DNA of 64,000 nucleotides from Lederbergia citri (GTDB taxonomy: Bacteria > Bacillota > Bacilli > Bacillales > Bacillaceae_C), in the NCBI RefSeq assembly GCF_018343625.1, contig NZ_JAGYPG010000007.1, positions 16,001 through 80,000 of the forward strand, given 5' to 3'. The notes beneath the pieces were generated by a model. That model saw only the letters and a list, made by a program, of their open reading frames with translations. It did not search any database and was not told the DNA's origin. Numbering within the stretch: the first letter of the stretch is position 1; the number at the start of each line of letters is the position of its first letter. A program made the translations under genes and the position numbers. Positions 22,143-32,505 of this stretch are shown here, piece after piece.

Positions 22143-22910
22143 ATGCTATTTGATACACACGTACACCTAAATGATGACCAATATGCTGAAGACATGGATG
22201 AAGTCATAGCCCGCGCGAAAAACGCAGGTGTTGAATATATGGTTGTAGTGGGGTTTGACCGAAAAACAATCGAAAAAGCATTGGAAATCATTAGTGAGCA
22301 CGATTTAATTTATGCTAGTGTTGGATGGCATCCCGTTGATGCAATAGATATGACAGAAGACGATCTACAATGGCTTGAAGAGGTTGCGGCACATCCTAAA
22401 GTGGTGGCCTTAGGCGAAATGGGGCTAGATTATCATTGGGATAAATCGCCAAAGGAAATCCAGAAGGAAGTATTCCGTAAACAAATCAGGCTAGCTAAAA
22501 GAATAAACATGCCAATTATTATACATAACCGAGATGCGACGCAAGACATCATCCAAATTTTGCGGGAAGAACATGCTGAAGAAGTTGGTGGCATAATGCA
22601 TTGTTTCAGCGGAAGTGCTGAGGTGGCGAAACAATGCTTGGATTTAAACTTTTATATTTCTCTCGGTGGTCCCGTAACATTTAAAAATGCGAAAAAGCCG
22701 AAAGAGGTAGCAATCCAAGTCCCACTTGACCGTCTTTTGATCGAGACGGATTGCCCGTATTTAGCTCCGCATCCATACAGAGGCAAGAGAAACGAGCCTA
22801 GTTATGTAAGGCTTGTTGCAGAGCAAATTGCTGATTTAAAAGGCATAAGTTTGGAAGAAGTAGCACAGATCACAACAGCAAATGCAAAAAAAGTGTTCGG
22901 CATCGATTGA
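22143..22910 (+). CDS. yabD: TatD-family metal-dependent DNase YabD
   Basis: TIM-barrel hydrolase of the TatD family; 3'-5' deoxyribonuclease activity is known for relatives. 255 aa. The metal ligands are visible: DTHVHLND at the N-terminus, ALGEMGLDYHW (Glu about residue 92), IIHNRDA (His about 128), GIMHCFSG (His about 153), and ETDCPYLAP (Asp about 203). The C-terminal ANAKKVFGI is typical. It follows metG, as in B. subtilis. Confidence 0.95.
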   Translation: MLFDTHVHLNDDQYAEDMDEVIARAKNAGVEYMVVVGFDRKTIEKALEIISEHDLIYASVGWHPVDAIDMTEDDLQWLEEVAAHPKVVALGEMGLDYHWDKSPKEIQKEVFRKQIRLAKRINMPIIIHNRDATQDIIQILREEHAEEVGGIMHCFSGSAEVAKQCLDLNFYISLGGPVTFKNAKKPKEVAIQVPLDRLLIETDCPYLAPHPYRGKRNEPSYVRLVAEQIADLKGISLEEVAQITTANAKKVFGID

Positions 22911-23079
22911 CAAAATCTAGTAATGGAAAATGCTAGATGATTTCAAGTCTTTTAATAGAGATTCCAGTAAATTCTACAAAACTTTACTTCTTCCAAGTCA
23001 GGGGTTGTCGATAACTCTCTCTTTTCTTTTCACTACTACCTGTGCATAATAGAGCTTACCTTGTGAAAAGTAGTTAGAG

Positions 23080-23109
23080 TTGACAATTTGCAAACGATGT
23101 TTGTATAAT
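23080..23109 (+). promoter_or_regulatory. Sigma-A promoter of yabE
   Basis: TTGACA (23080-23085) and TATAAT (23104-23109), both perfect, with an 18-base spacer, 29 bases before the start codon. Confidence 0.85.
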
Positions 23110-23137
23110 CTCTCGGAGAAGAAGGAGGCGTGTTTGT

Positions 23138-24358
23138 ATGAACACAAAACCCGCAATATACTCTTATTTTTCTTCATTAACTCGAAAGAAGTTAGGTCTT
23201 TTCATTGCTAGTTTTCTAGTTTTTATAGCTACTTTGACAATACTTGTTTATGAAGGGACGAAGAAAACGGTCGCTCTTTCGGTTGATGGGGAAAAAATGA
23301 TAGTAAAAACCCACGCAGAAACAATCGGGGATATGCTGAAAGATCTGAATGTCGTGGTAGACGAAGATGATTTCATTTCACATTCTCTAAATACCGCAGT
23401 AAAAAATAAGCTGAATGTAGTGTGGGAACCGGCCAAAAAAGTTACGATACAGGACGGCGATCATGAAGAGGATGTATATACTACAGCTAAGACAGTAAAA
23501 GAATTTATGGAAAGTCAGAGATTAAATATAGACGATCACGATAAACTCAATTATTCGCTAGAAGATCCAATATATGAAAATTTGAAACTAGTAATTGATC
23601 GAGCTTTTCCTCTTGTGTTAGTAAATGGAAAACAAAAGGAAAAAGTATGGAGCACTTCGACTACGGTCGCTGACTTTTTAGAGCAACAAGGAATTACACT
23701 TGGTAAAATGGACCGTGTGGAGCCAGATTTAGACAAAAACGTGGAACCAAACGGTGAAATAAAAATTGTCCGAGTTGAAAAGGTCACCGATGTAGTGGAA
23801 GAACCAATTGATTACACAATAGTTACGAGAAAAGACGCCAATTTGGCTAAAGGAACTGAGAAATTAGTACAACAAGGCAAAGAAGGCTTGTTGAAAAAAG
23901 AGTACGAAGTGACAAAGGAAAATGGCAAAGAGGTTACACGAAAATTAATCGCGGAAACGAAAGTAAGAGAAAGTGAAAGTAAAATTGTTGCTGTTGGCAC
24001 GAAGGAATTGGTTGCACAAGTGTCTCGTGGCAAAACCGTTGCTGCCAGTTCAGCAGCTCCAAGCGGCGGCAAGGAAATGTATATGAATGCTACAGCGTAT
24101 ACCGCGTATTGCAATGGTTGTTCAGGTGTTACAGCCACTGGCATTAACTTACGCGCAAACCCTAATCTTAAGGTTATTGCCGTTGATCCAAGGGTCATCC
24201 CGCTCGGTACTAAAGTTTGGGTGGAAGGATATGGATATGCCGTTGCGGGAGATACGGGCGGCGCTATAAAAGGCAATCGCATCGATATCTTTGTTGCCTC
24301 AAAAGAAGAGGCCTACCGTTTTGGCAGAAAACAAGTTAAAATTCGTATTTTAAATTAA
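23138..24358 (+). CDS. yabE: G5 and 3D domain cell-wall protein YabE
   Basis: Membrane-anchored or secreted protein related to resuscitation-promoting factors, thought to act on peptidoglycan. 406 aa. An N-terminal hydrophobic segment (about residues 17-36) follows a short basic head, then two to three DUF348 repeats (TVALSVDGEKMIVKTHAETIGDML and relatives), a G5 domain (EEPIDYTIVTRKDANL ... KEVTRKLI), and a C-terminal 3D domain with ATAYTAYCNGC, IPLGTKVWVEGYG and the paired aspartates GNRIDIF. GAAGGAGG precedes the ATG. It has its own promoter and terminator. Confidence 0.94.
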   Translation: MNTKPAIYSYFSSLTRKKLGLFIASFLVFIATLTILVYEGTKKTVALSVDGEKMIVKTHAETIGDMLKDLNVVVDEDDFISHSLNTAVKNKLNVVWEPAKKVTIQDGDHEEDVYTTAKTVKEFMESQRLNIDDHDKLNYSLEDPIYENLKLVIDRAFPLVLVNGKQKEKVWSTSTTVADFLEQQGITLGKMDRVEPDLDKNVEPNGEIKIVRVEKVTDVVEEPIDYTIVTRKDANLAKGTEKLVQQGKEGLLKKEYEVTKENGKEVTRKLIAETKVRESESKIVAVGTKELVAQVSRGKTVAASSAAPSGGKEMYMNATAYTAYCNGCSGVTATGINLRANPNLKVIAVDPRVIPLGTKVWVEGYGYAVAGDTGGAIKGNRIDIFVASKEEAYRFGRKQVKIRILN

Positions 24359-24369
24359 TGATAATTTAT

Positions 24370-24396
24370 GCAGGGGAAAGTATCCTCTGCTTTTTT
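24370..24396 (+). terminator. Terminator of yabE
   Basis: GCAGGGGA (24370-24377) and TCCTCTGC (24383-24390), one G-U pair, loop of 5, then six T. Confidence 0.85.
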
Positions 24397-24558
24397 CTTT
24401 TTGGGGATTAACGTTTATAATAATTAAAAAAGAGTCGATCATCTCCTGAACCGCTTGTTATGATACAAAAGATAATCGACAAAGAAGATAGGGGAAAACT
24501 ATCTTACTGTATTAGACGTTTTAGTTACAAAAATGTTTCAACTTTTTTTGGAGGAAAA

Positions 24559-25997
<1,439 letters not shown>

Positions 25998-26045
25998 AAA
26001 AGTTTTAGCCTCTATTGACTTATATTTTTTGAACTTAAGGTTTGC

Positions 26046-26074
26046 TGTCTAGCTCCAGGCGCCTTCCTCTTTTC
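26046..26074. repeat. Solo end-to-end scar of the dispersed element
   Basis: TGTCTAGCTCCAGGCGCC runs directly into GGCGCCTTCCTCTTTTC with the two ends sharing one GGCGCC (29 bases in all). This is the left and right end of the A element without any core. It fits deletion between the two terminal GGCGCC palindromes, or a minimal unit. Confidence 0.65.
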
Positions 26075-26158
26075 TTAATAGTCACATGGAGCGAGTCGTC
26101 TGCATAGCCTAATCCATGAGGAACATAATTTATTTACTGTTCATTGGAGTTGACGACC

Positions 26159-27034
26159 GTGATTGAAATCAATATGATTGTCGGCCGCTTGTCCTATCAA
26201 TGTGACCTTTTATTTAGGGTCATCGATATCATGGAGATTGACGGTCAAAGAATTGCGATATTATCCGGTGAGGATTACCGCCTGGCAGCAGACGCACCCA
26301 TTGATGACTTAGTCCCTATAAGTGAGTCGGAACGTTTTAAAAGGACTTCAGAAGTACGTTCACTCGAAGAGCAATCATTCGAATTATTTAGGCAGGATAT
26401 AGATCTCATCCGGCTTGAACAAGAGTATAAAGTGACATCAGGTTATAAACGGGATTTCAATTATTTTCAATTACCTGGTCGTGTTCTTCACCTTGATGGC
26501 GACCCAAATTATTTGCAAAAATGCCTAGACTTATATGAGAAGCTTGGTGTATCAGTAATCGGCATTCATTGTAATGAGAAAGAAATGCACCTCCGTGTTG
26601 GTCCGTTAATCGAACAATACCGTCCGGATATTCTTGTGATTACTGGTCACGACTCCTATTCAAAATCGAAAGGGAAAAAAATTGATCTTAATGCATATCG
26701 GCATTCAAAGTACTTCGTAGAAACCGTTAAAGAGGCGCGGAAGAAAGTCCCGAACTTGGATCAGCTCGTCATTTTTGCGGGCGCCTGTCAATCACATTTC
26801 GAATCACTTATTTTTGCTGGAGCCAATTTCGCTAGCTCTCCCCTTCGTGTGAATATTCATGCCCTTGACCCTGTTTATATCGTTGCTAAAATTGGTTTCA
26901 CACCATTTATGGAGAGAATCAATGTGTGGGATGTATTGCGAAATACTCTTACCGGGGAGAAGGGGCTAGGAGGAGTAGAAACAAAAGGAGTATTGCGAAC
27001 GGGCATGCCTTTTAAACCACCAATTGATGACTGA
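26159..27034 (+). CDS. yabG: Sporulation-specific protease YabG
   Basis: Cysteine protease of the mother cell that processes coat proteins and spore-surface substrates. 291 aa from GTG 26159, 9 bases after GGAG. The TTG at 26144 is in frame but overlaps that site. Conserved blocks: HLDGDPNYLQKCL, DILVITGHDSYSK, NAYRHSKYFVETV, and the C-terminal FAGACQSHFESLIFAGANFASSP with the proposed catalytic Cys (about residue 210) and the preceding His in GHDSY. In B. subtilis it is under sigma-K control; I do not see a clear -10/-35 pair here. Confidence 0.94.
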   Translation: MIEINMIVGRLSYQCDLLFRVIDIMEIDGQRIAILSGEDYRLAADAPIDDLVPISESERFKRTSEVRSLEEQSFELFRQDIDLIRLEQEYKVTSGYKRDFNYFQLPGRVLHLDGDPNYLQKCLDLYEKLGVSVIGIHCNEKEMHLRVGPLIEQYRPDILVITGHDSYSKSKGKKIDLNAYRHSKYFVETVKEARKKVPNLDQLVIFAGACQSHFESLIFAGANFASSPLRVNIHALDPVYIVAKIGFTPFMERINVWDVLRNTLTGEKGLGGVETKGVLRTGMPFKPPIDD

Positions 27035-27035
27035 A

Positions 27036-27065
27036 GCATTGGAATAATCATATCCAGTGCTTTTT
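27036..27065 (+). terminator. Terminator of yabG
   Basis: GCATTGGA (27036-27043) and TCCAGTGC (27053-27060), one G-U pair, loop of 9, then five T. Confidence 0.75.
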
Positions 27066-27158
27066 CCATGAGAACATTTTAAAGCTGTACATAATTATTA
27101 TAAAATGGCACATAATAAAAATTGTTGGAAAAGAGAACAAATTGTAGATAAAAAAACG

Positions 27159-27187
27159 TTGACAATTAGCAGGTATCATTGATAAAA
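27159..27187 (+). promoter_or_regulatory. Upstream candidate promoter of veg
   Basis: TTGACA (27159-27164) followed 16 bases later by GATAAA (27181-27186). Weaker than the second promoter 41 bases downstream. Two tandem veg promoters are also known in B. subtilis. Confidence 0.5.
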
Positions 27188-27199
27188 TTAATAATTTAT

Positions 27200-27228
27200 T
27201 TGACTTTAGTTGTTCGCCGTGTTATAAT
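27200..27228 (+). promoter_or_regulatory. Strong sigma-A promoter of veg
   Basis: TTGACT (27200-27205), 17 bases, TATAAT (27223-27228), 24 bases before the start codon. This agrees with veg being one of the most strongly transcribed Bacillus genes. Confidence 0.9.
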
Positions 27229-27252
27229 TATTTACAGTGAGGTGGAGCGAAA

Positions 27253-27522
27253 ATGCCAAAAACATTAGCAAGCATTAAAAAATCCCTTGATTCAAACTTG
27301 GGTAAAAGATTAATGTTGAAAGCCAATGGAGGACGCAGGAAAACCATTGAACGTTCTGGGGTTTTGGCAGAAACTTATCCATCGGTTTTTGTCATCGAAT
27401 TAGACCAAGAGGAAAATTCTTTTGAGCGAGTTTCCTACAGCTATGCAGATGTACTTACTGAAACGGTTGAACTTACATTTTTTGAAGATACAGCAGGAAA
27501 TCTAGCGCTGGGACAGCAGTAA
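27253..27522 (+). CDS. veg: Veg protein
   Basis: Small Bacillus protein reported to stimulate biofilm-gene expression by antagonising SinR, though the mechanism is not settled. 89 aa, family length about 86. The conserved N-terminus [19 protein letters not shown], the [24 protein letters not shown]-type core and the [13 protein letters not shown] segment are all present. GAGGTGGAGC precedes the ATG. It is flanked by tandem promoters and a very strong terminator. Confidence 0.95.
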   Translation: MPKTLASIKKSLDSNLGKRLMLKANGGRRKTIERSGVLAETYPSVFVIELDQEENSFERVSYSYADVLTETVELTFFEDTAGNLALGQQ

Positions 27523-27549
27523 ACATAATTTTGTTTACTGCTGTTTTTT
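27514..27549 (+). terminator. Strong terminator of veg
   Basis: CAGCAGTAAAC (27514-27524) and GTTTACTGCTG (27533-27543), a perfect 11-bp stem with loop ATAATTTT, then six T. The left arm overlaps the last codons of veg. Confidence 0.93.
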
Positions 27550-27644
27550 CGTTCCTGGGATTAATTACGTTTATAATCTTAAGTAAATCTATAATTACCT
27601 CCTTTTTGCCCACACTATAAAAGCGGGTATAAGGAGGAATTTTT

Positions 27645-27821
27645 TTGGGGCGAAGAAGAGGAATCATGTCAGATCAAATGAAAGTGGAACTGGCAAAAGA
27701 GCTAGGATTTTATGATGTTGTTCAGGATGAAGGATGGGGCGGAATTAAAGCCCGTGATGCAGGTAATATGGTTAAACGCGCAATTGAAATAGCCGAGCAA
27801 CAGCTTGCCAATAAACAATGA
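27645..27821 (+). CDS. sspF: Small acid-soluble spore protein SspF (alpha/beta-type related)
   Basis: 58-aa DNA-binding spore protein made in the forespore. TTG start at 27645 with AAGGAGG (27631-27637) 7 bases upstream. It reads [20 protein letters not shown], then [20 protein letters not shown] and [18 protein letters not shown], matching B. subtilis SspF throughout. The [11 protein letters not shown] segment corresponds to the germination-protease/DNA-contact region. A sigma-G -10-like CACACTA occurs at 27611-27617, but the -35 side is unconvincing. It is too short for a 60-codon ORF cut-off. Confidence 0.93.
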   Translation: MGRRRGIMSDQMKVELAKELGFYDVVQDEGWGGIKARDAGNMVKRAIEIAEQQLANKQ

Positions 27822-27861
27822 CATTGAAATGTCCAACTGCCTAAAGATATTCACTACCCGC

Positions 27862-27890
27862 AGCCGAAGCACTTGCTTCGGCTTTTTTTT
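27862..27890 (+). terminator. Terminator of sspF
   Basis: AGCCGAAGC (27862-27870) and GCTTCGGCT (27875-27883), perfect 9-bp stem with loop ACTT, then seven T. Confidence 0.95.
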
Positions 27891-27975
27891 GTTACACAGA
27901 AGAAATTTATGTGTTTATGTCATTTCATGTTAAAATGAGAAAAGTTAAATGACGGAGAGACAAGCAGGTGATAAC

Positions 27976-28830
27976 ATGAGGCTTTTAATGAAAGCTCCAG
28001 CTAAAATTAATTTGACGTTGGATGTTCTTGGCAAGCGCGCGGATGGCTATCATGAAGTGGAAATGGTCATGACGACAATTGATTTAGCAGACAGGATTGA
28101 ACTAGAGAAACGGGAAGATGGCCAAATCATCATTATATCGCACAGCCGCTTTGTCCCGGATGATCAGCGTAATCTTGCCTTTCAAGCCGCGAAGCTTCTG
28201 AAAGAAAAATTTAATATCAAACAAGGCGTAACGATAGCGATTGACAAAACGATTCCCGTTGCTGCAGGCCTTGCAGGAGGAAGCAGTGATGCAGCCGCTA
28301 CTTTAAGAGGTCTCAATATATTATGGGAGCTTCATTTATCTATGGATCAACTGGCGGAAATTGGTTCGGAAATTGGCTCGGACGTTTCCTTTTGTGTCTA
28401 TGGAGGAACAGGTTTGGCACGTGGTAGAGGGGAGAAAATTACGAAACTTTCTGCCCCGCCAAATTGCTGGGTTATTTTGGCCAAGCCTTCAATCGGTGTA
28501 TCGACAGCTGATATTTATCGTAATGTCAATTTAGAGAAGATTCATCATCCCAATACTGAAGCAATGGTGAATGCTATTCAAAATCATCAATACGATGAAG
28601 TATGCCGCCATTTAGGCAATTCCTTAGAAAAAGTTACGCTAGAAATGTATCCCGAGGTTCTTCACATTAAGGAACAAATGCAGAAGTTTGGCGCCGATGC
28701 TGTATTAATGAGCGGAAGTGGCCCTACTGTTTTTGGACTTGTCCAGCATGATTCACGCCTACAGAGAATATACAACGGACTTCGAGGATTTTGTCATCAA
28801 GTGTTCGCGGTAAGAATGTTAGGCGAGTGA
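27976..28830 (+). CDS. ispE: 4-diphosphocytidyl-2-C-methyl-D-erythritol kinase
   Basis: GHMP kinase of the MEP isoprenoid pathway. 284 aa from ATG 27976, 6 bases after AGGTGAT; the open frame from 27949 has no site. Conserved [22 protein letters not shown], the ATP loop [19 protein letters not shown] (about residues 94-112), the aspartate in EIGSDVSFC (about 134), and the C-terminal [10 protein letters not shown] are present. It is followed by purR, as in B. subtilis. Confidence 0.96.
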   Translation: MRLLMKAPAKINLTLDVLGKRADGYHEVEMVMTTIDLADRIELEKREDGQIIIISHSRFVPDDQRNLAFQAAKLLKEKFNIKQGVTIAIDKTIPVAAGLAGGSSDAAATLRGLNILWELHLSMDQLAEIGSEIGSDVSFCVYGGTGLARGRGEKITKLSAPPNCWVILAKPSIGVSTADIYRNVNLEKIHHPNTEAMVNAIQNHQYDEVCRHLGNSLEKVTLEMYPEVLHIKEQMQKFGADAVLMSGSGPTVFGLVQHDSRLQRIYNGLRGFCHQVFAVRMLGE

Positions 28831-28971
28831 GACAAATATTGATAAGAGCTGTATTTCACGCACATGGTTTACATTAACAGTGAAATTCTTCCATAACCTT
28901 GCTAATATACGTACAATCATGTATATTTACAATAATAATATTCGCATTTAGGGGTAATAGGAGGAAAAAGG

Positions 28972-29805
28972 ATGAAATTTCGCCGCAGCGAGCGTCTTGT
29001 AGATATGACTCATTATTTAATGAATCATCCACGGGAGCTTGTTTCGTTGACTTATTTTTCACAGTGTTATCATTCAGCTAAATCATCCATCAGTGAGGAT
29101 TTAGTGATTATAAAAGATACATTTGAAAATCAAGGGATTGGAACGCTACAGACTCTTCCAGGTGCAGCAGGTGGGGTAAAATATATTCCGAGGGTTAAAA
29201 AAGAGCATGCAGAGGAATTTATTAACCGATTATGCAAATTAATCGCTGATCCTGAGCGATTACTTCCTGGTGGTTACTTATTTATGACCGACATGTTAGG
29301 TGACCCGCAAATTTTGAATGAAGTAGGCAAACATCTTGCTTCCGCTGTTTCTGACCGAGAAATTGATGTCGTCATGACGGTAGCCACAAAAGGGATTCCG
29401 ATTGCACAAACCGTCGCCCATCATTTAAATGTTCCATTTATCGTGGTACGGCGTGATAATATTGCAATGGAAGGCTCAACCGTAAGCATCAGTTATGTAT
29501 CTGGTTCATCCAAACGCTTGCAAATGATGTCTCTTTCTAAAAGAAGTTTAAAAGAGAATGCAAAAGTATTGATCGTGGATGACTTTATGAAAGCAGGTGG
29601 AACTATAAATGGGATGGTGAACCTTCTGGCTGAATTTAATGCAACCGTTGCTGGCACTGCGGTATTAGTGGAGTCTGAATTTGACGAAGAACGTTTAGTA
29701 GACGATTATATATCACTTATTAAGCTAACCGACGTGAATGTAAGAGAAAGACATATTAACGTATCCCCTGGAAATTATTTTTCAGATCGAAGTGATTTTT
29801 TGTAA
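28972..29805 (+). CDS. purR: Purine operon repressor PurR
   Basis: Repressor of purine genes controlled by PRPP. 277 aa. The N-terminal winged helix (RRSERLVDMTHYLMNHP ... SISEDLVIIK, residues 1-74) precedes a phosphoribosyltransferase-like domain with the PRPP motif VLIVDDFMKAGGTINGM (about residues 198-214). GTLQTLPGAAGGVKYIP joins the two. AGGAGG precedes the ATG. Its PRPP effector is made by Prs, encoded at 32506. Confidence 0.96.
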   Translation: MKFRRSERLVDMTHYLMNHPRELVSLTYFSQCYHSAKSSISEDLVIIKDTFENQGIGTLQTLPGAAGGVKYIPRVKKEHAEEFINRLCKLIADPERLLPGGYLFMTDMLGDPQILNEVGKHLASAVSDREIDVVMTVATKGIPIAQTVAHHLNVPFIVVRRDNIAMEGSTVSISYVSGSSKRLQMMSLSKRSLKENAKVLIVDDFMKAGGTINGMVNLLAEFNATVAGTAVLVESEFDEERLVDDYISLIKLTDVNVRERHINVSPGNYFSDRSDFL

Positions 29806-29836
29806 GAAGATAAAATGAACATAAGGAGAGAATGAA

Positions 29837-30211
29837 ATGCGAATCGTATCAACTGATAAAGCACCAGCTGCAATTGGACCTTATTCTCAAGGAATCATCG
29901 TCAATAATATGTTTTATAGTTCTGGTCAAATTCCTTTGACTCCAGAAGGTACAATCGTTTCAGGCGGAGTAGTTGAACAAACTCATCAAGTTTTTCAAAA
30001 TCTTAAAGCTGTTTTGGAAGAGGCGGGAGCTTCTTTTGAGTCAGTTGTAAAAGCTACCGTTTTTATTAAAAATATGGATGACTTTGCAACCATTAATGAA
30101 GTGTATGGTGAATATTTCTCTGTGCATAAACCTGCCCGTTCATGCGTAGAGGTTGCACGCTTGCCGAAAGATGTATTACTGGAAATCGAAGTAATAGCAC
30201 TTGTAAAATAA
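29837..30211 (+). CDS. ridA: 2-iminobutanoate/2-iminopropanoate deaminase RidA (YabJ)
   Basis: Trimeric enamine/imine deaminase that removes reactive intermediates from PLP-enzyme reactions such as those of MccB-type enzymes. 124 aa. [22 protein letters not shown], the [19 protein letters not shown] block and the catalytic arginine/glutamate region [23 protein letters not shown] are conserved. AAGGAGAG precedes the ATG. In B. subtilis it is also linked to purR. Confidence 0.96.
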   Translation: MRIVSTDKAPAAIGPYSQGIIVNNMFYSSGQIPLTPEGTIVSGGVVEQTHQVFQNLKAVLEEAGASFESVVKATVFIKNMDDFATINEVYGEYFSVHKPARSCVEVARLPKDVLLEIEVIALVK

Positions 30212-30221
30212 CTCAATTCAT

Positions 30222-30243
30222 ATTTGGCCACTGAAGGCCAAAT
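30222..30243 (+). repeat. Hairpin after ridA
   Basis: ATTTGGCC (30222-30229) and GGCCAAAT (30236-30243), loop of 6. CTCAATT/AATTGAG-type flanks can extend it. No T-run, so I do not call it a terminator with confidence. Confidence 0.45.
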
Positions 30244-30316
30244 TGAGGCAAAATATTTAAGCGCTTACAGCTTTTTAACAACAAATTATAAATATTTAAA
30301 AAATTTAACATTTCAA

Positions 30317-30345
30317 GAAGGAATTTTCCAATTTATGTTGAATAC
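30317..30345 (+). promoter_or_regulatory. Sigma-H promoter of spoVG
   Basis: -35 GAAGGAATT (30317-30325, RnAGGAwww) and -10 GTTGAATAC (30337-30345, RnnGAAT) with an 11-base spacer, in an AT-rich upstream region. This matches the known sigma-H control, and AbrB repression, of spoVG in B. subtilis. Confidence 0.8.
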
Positions 30346-30386
30346 ATAATTATGGTTCTATCTAGGAGAAGAAGGTGGTGAGCACA

Positions 30387-30680
30387 ATGGAAGTAACAGA
30401 TGTGAGACTACGCCGCGTCAACACAGAGGGGAGAATGAGAGCGATAGCTTCAATCACTCTAGATAATGAATTTGTCGTCCACGATATTCGTGTAATAGAC
30501 GGTAATAATGGTCTATTCGTGGCGATGCCAAGCAAACGCACTCCGGACGGAGAATTTCGCGATATTGCTCATCCAATAAACTCTAATACAAGGAGTAAAA
30601 TCCAGGATGTCGTATTGGCAGAATACCATCGTTTAGGAGAAGTCGAAGAGCCGGAACTTGAAGAAGCCGGAGCTTCCTAA
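30387..30680 (+). CDS. spoVG: Septation/RNA-binding regulator SpoVG
   Basis: Broadly conserved regulator that affects septum formation and gene expression. 97 aa from ATG 30387, the exact family length. Two GTG codons at 30375/30378 are in frame but overlap [48 protein letters not shown]-type core and [16 protein letters not shown] are nearly invariant. The acidic C-terminus [11 protein letters not shown] is present. The neighbours ridA and glmU match B. subtilis. Confidence 0.97.
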   Translation: MEVTDVRLRRVNTEGRMRAIASITLDNEFVVHDIRVIDGNNGLFVAMPSKRTPDGEFRDIAHPINSNTRSKIQDVVLAEYHRLGEVEEPELEEAGAS

Positions 30681-30693
30681 AATAAGATCAACG

Positions 30694-30724
30694 AGAGCCC
30701 TACTGCATAAGTAAGGCTCTTTTT
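30694..30724 (+). terminator. Terminator of spoVG
   Basis: AGAGCC (30694-30699) and GGCTCT (30715-30720) with an inner TACT/AGTA pairing, then TTTT. Confidence 0.75.
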
Positions 30725-30753
30725 GTTTGCGTTTTTTAACTCTAAAGATGCAT

Positions 30754-30779
30754 TGTCCGGCAAACGCCTTCCGCTTTTC
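30754..30779. repeat. Second solo-like end fragment
   Basis: TGTCCGGCAAACGCCTTCCGCTTTTC joins a left-end-like TGTCC to the right end CGCCTTCCGCTTTTC without a core, immediately before a B copy. Confidence 0.5.
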
Positions 30780-30782
30780 GAT

Positions 30783-30891
30783 TGTCTAGTTTCAGCGCCT
30801 ATCGACTAGAAAACTTCTTGTTCTTTTCCTTCGATAAGTCAAGGACCGGACCCTGAAGTTTCTATGTCGATGAACAGACACTTTCTCATTT
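30783..30891 (+). repeat. Dispersed hairpin element, B type
   Basis: TGTCTAGTTTCAGCGCC ... with arms ATCGACTAGAAAACTTC (30801-30817) and GAAGTTTCTATGTCGAT (30855-30871). The central part is shorter than in other copies. It is directly followed by an A element. Confidence 0.8.
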
Positions 30892-30895
30892 CGAT

Positions 30896-31016
30896 TGTCC
30901 AGCTATAGGCGCTAGCCCCTCGAGGTCAAATAACCTGAGGCAATAAAAGTCAAAGAGCGACTTTTTTGCCTCAGAACATTTGCTTGTCGGGTCTGATCAA
31001 GCGCCTTCCGCTTTTC
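30896..31016 (+). repeat. Dispersed hairpin element, A type (short)
   Basis: TGTCCAGCTATAGGCGC ... GCGCCTTCCGCTTTTC, 121 bases; the second hairpin of the long A form is absent. Central hairpin CTGAGGCAATAAAAGTC (30935-30951) with GACTTTTTTGCCTCAG (30959-30974). The G-C pair at the fifth position replaces the T-A pair of the copy at 59259. Confidence 0.85.
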
Positions 31017-31117
31017 TATATTATGAAGATTTTTCATACATTCTCTCGAATTCTTGAAAAAAAGCAGTAATTAAGATATATTCAATTATGGAAAAAAAGG
31101 TTATTGGGGGCCCGTTT

Positions 31118-32491
31118 ATGACAAAAAGATTCGCTGTAATATTGGCTGCTGGCCAAGGAACACGAATGAAGTCAAAATTATATAAAGTACTTCATCCTGT
31201 CTGTGGAAAGCCAATGGTAGAGCACGTTTTGGACAATATTTCAAACGTGAACGCTGACAAAATCGTCACGGTTGTAGGCCATGGGGCGGAGCTTGTAAAA
31301 ACTAGCTTGGAAGGAAAAAGTGATTTTGTTCTACAAGAGGAACAGCTTGGAACTGCCCATGCAGTCAAACAGGCGAAGGAAGTGCTAAGTAATCAGAACG
31401 GAACAACTCTTGTCATATGCGGTGACACACCTCTTATTACAGCTGAAACGATGGAAGCGCTGATTAAACTGCATGAATCACAAGAAGCAGCAGCAACAAT
31501 CCTAACAGCTTTTACAGAAAAACCTGACGGCTATGGCAGGGTAATTCGCAATTCTAATGAAACTGTAGAAAGAATTGTTGAACATAAAGATGCAAATGAA
31601 GATGAACGAAAAGTGAAGGAAATCAATACAGGAACGTATTGTTTCGATAATCAAGCATTGTTTGAAGCACTTGAAGAAGTTTCAAACGACAATGTACAAG
31701 GAGAATATTACCTTCCTGATGTGATTGAAATATTAAAAGCAAAAGGAAAAATTGTCTCTGCCTTTCAAACATCTGACTTTGATGAAACAATGGGAATTAA
31801 TGATCGTGTTGCGCTTGCTGAAGCGGAAAGGCTTATGAGAAACAGAATTAATACGATTCATATGCAAAATGGCGTTACGATCATCGATCCAACTAATACG
31901 TATATTGATTCAGATGTAAAAATTGGGAAGGATACCATAATACTTCCTGGTACCATCATTAAAGGACAAACGGTTATAGGCGAGGATTGTCAAATTGGTC
32001 CGAACAGTGAACTCGTTAATGCCCAAATTGCATCAGAAACCGTAATTAGACAATCTGTCGTTCATGATAGTTCGGTTGGATCGAAAGTCCAAATTGGACC
32101 TTTTGCACATATTCGACCAGAATCCAATATTCATGATGATGTAAAAGTTGGAAACTTTGTAGAAATTAAAAAAGCTGAAATCGGACAAGGAAGTAAAGCT
32201 TCCCATTTGAGTTATATTGGTGATGCTGAGGTTGGTTCCAATGTAAATCTTGGCTGCGGTTCGATTACGGTTAATTATAATGGTAAGAGCAAATTTTTAA
32301 CGAAAATAGAAGATAATGTGTTTGTTGGCTGTAACTCTAATCTTGTTGCACCTGTAACAATTGGAGAGGGTGCTTATATCGCCGCAGGTTCAACCATAAC
32401 AAAAGATGTACCGGGAGAATCTCTATCCATCGCGCGCGCAAGGCAGGTTAATAAAGAAAATTACGTCAAGAAACTAAATTTGAAAAACTAA
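31118..32491 (+). CDS. glmU: Bifunctional UDP-GlcNAc pyrophosphorylase / glucosamine-1-phosphate acetyltransferase
   Basis: Makes UDP-N-acetylglucosamine for peptidoglycan. 457 aa from ATG 31118 (GGGGG nearby); the frame from 31088 reads through that site. The N-terminal uridyltransferase has [20 protein letters not shown] and the [11 protein letters not shown] and GDTPLI motifs. The C-terminal half (from about residue 255) is a left-handed beta-helix of hexapeptide repeats with the acetyltransferase motifs [29 protein letters not shown] and NYNGKSK. It is followed by prs after 14 bases. Confidence 0.97.
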   Translation: MTKRFAVILAAGQGTRMKSKLYKVLHPVCGKPMVEHVLDNISNVNADKIVTVVGHGAELVKTSLEGKSDFVLQEEQLGTAHAVKQAKEVLSNQNGTTLVICGDTPLITAETMEALIKLHESQEAAATILTAFTEKPDGYGRVIRNSNETVERIVEHKDANEDERKVKEINTGTYCFDNQALFEALEEVSNDNVQGEYYLPDVIEILKAKGKIVSAFQTSDFDETMGINDRVALAEAERLMRNRINTIHMQNGVTIIDPTNTYIDSDVKIGKDTIILPGTIIKGQTVIGEDCQIGPNSELVNAQIASETVIRQSVVHDSSVGSKVQIGPFAHIRPESNIHDDVKVGNFVEIKKAEIGQGSKASHLSYIGDAEVGSNVNLGCGSITVNYNGKSKFLTKIEDNVFVGCNSNLVAPVTIGEGAYIAAGSTITKDVPGESLSIARARQVNKENYVKKLNLKN

Positions 32492-32505
32492 AATGGAGGT
32501 TCATC

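Noticed and set aside
24460-24558. N-terminal extension of rnmV by 33 residues
   Set aside because: No ribosome-binding site at 24460, and ATG 24559 has GGAGG and the family N-terminus.
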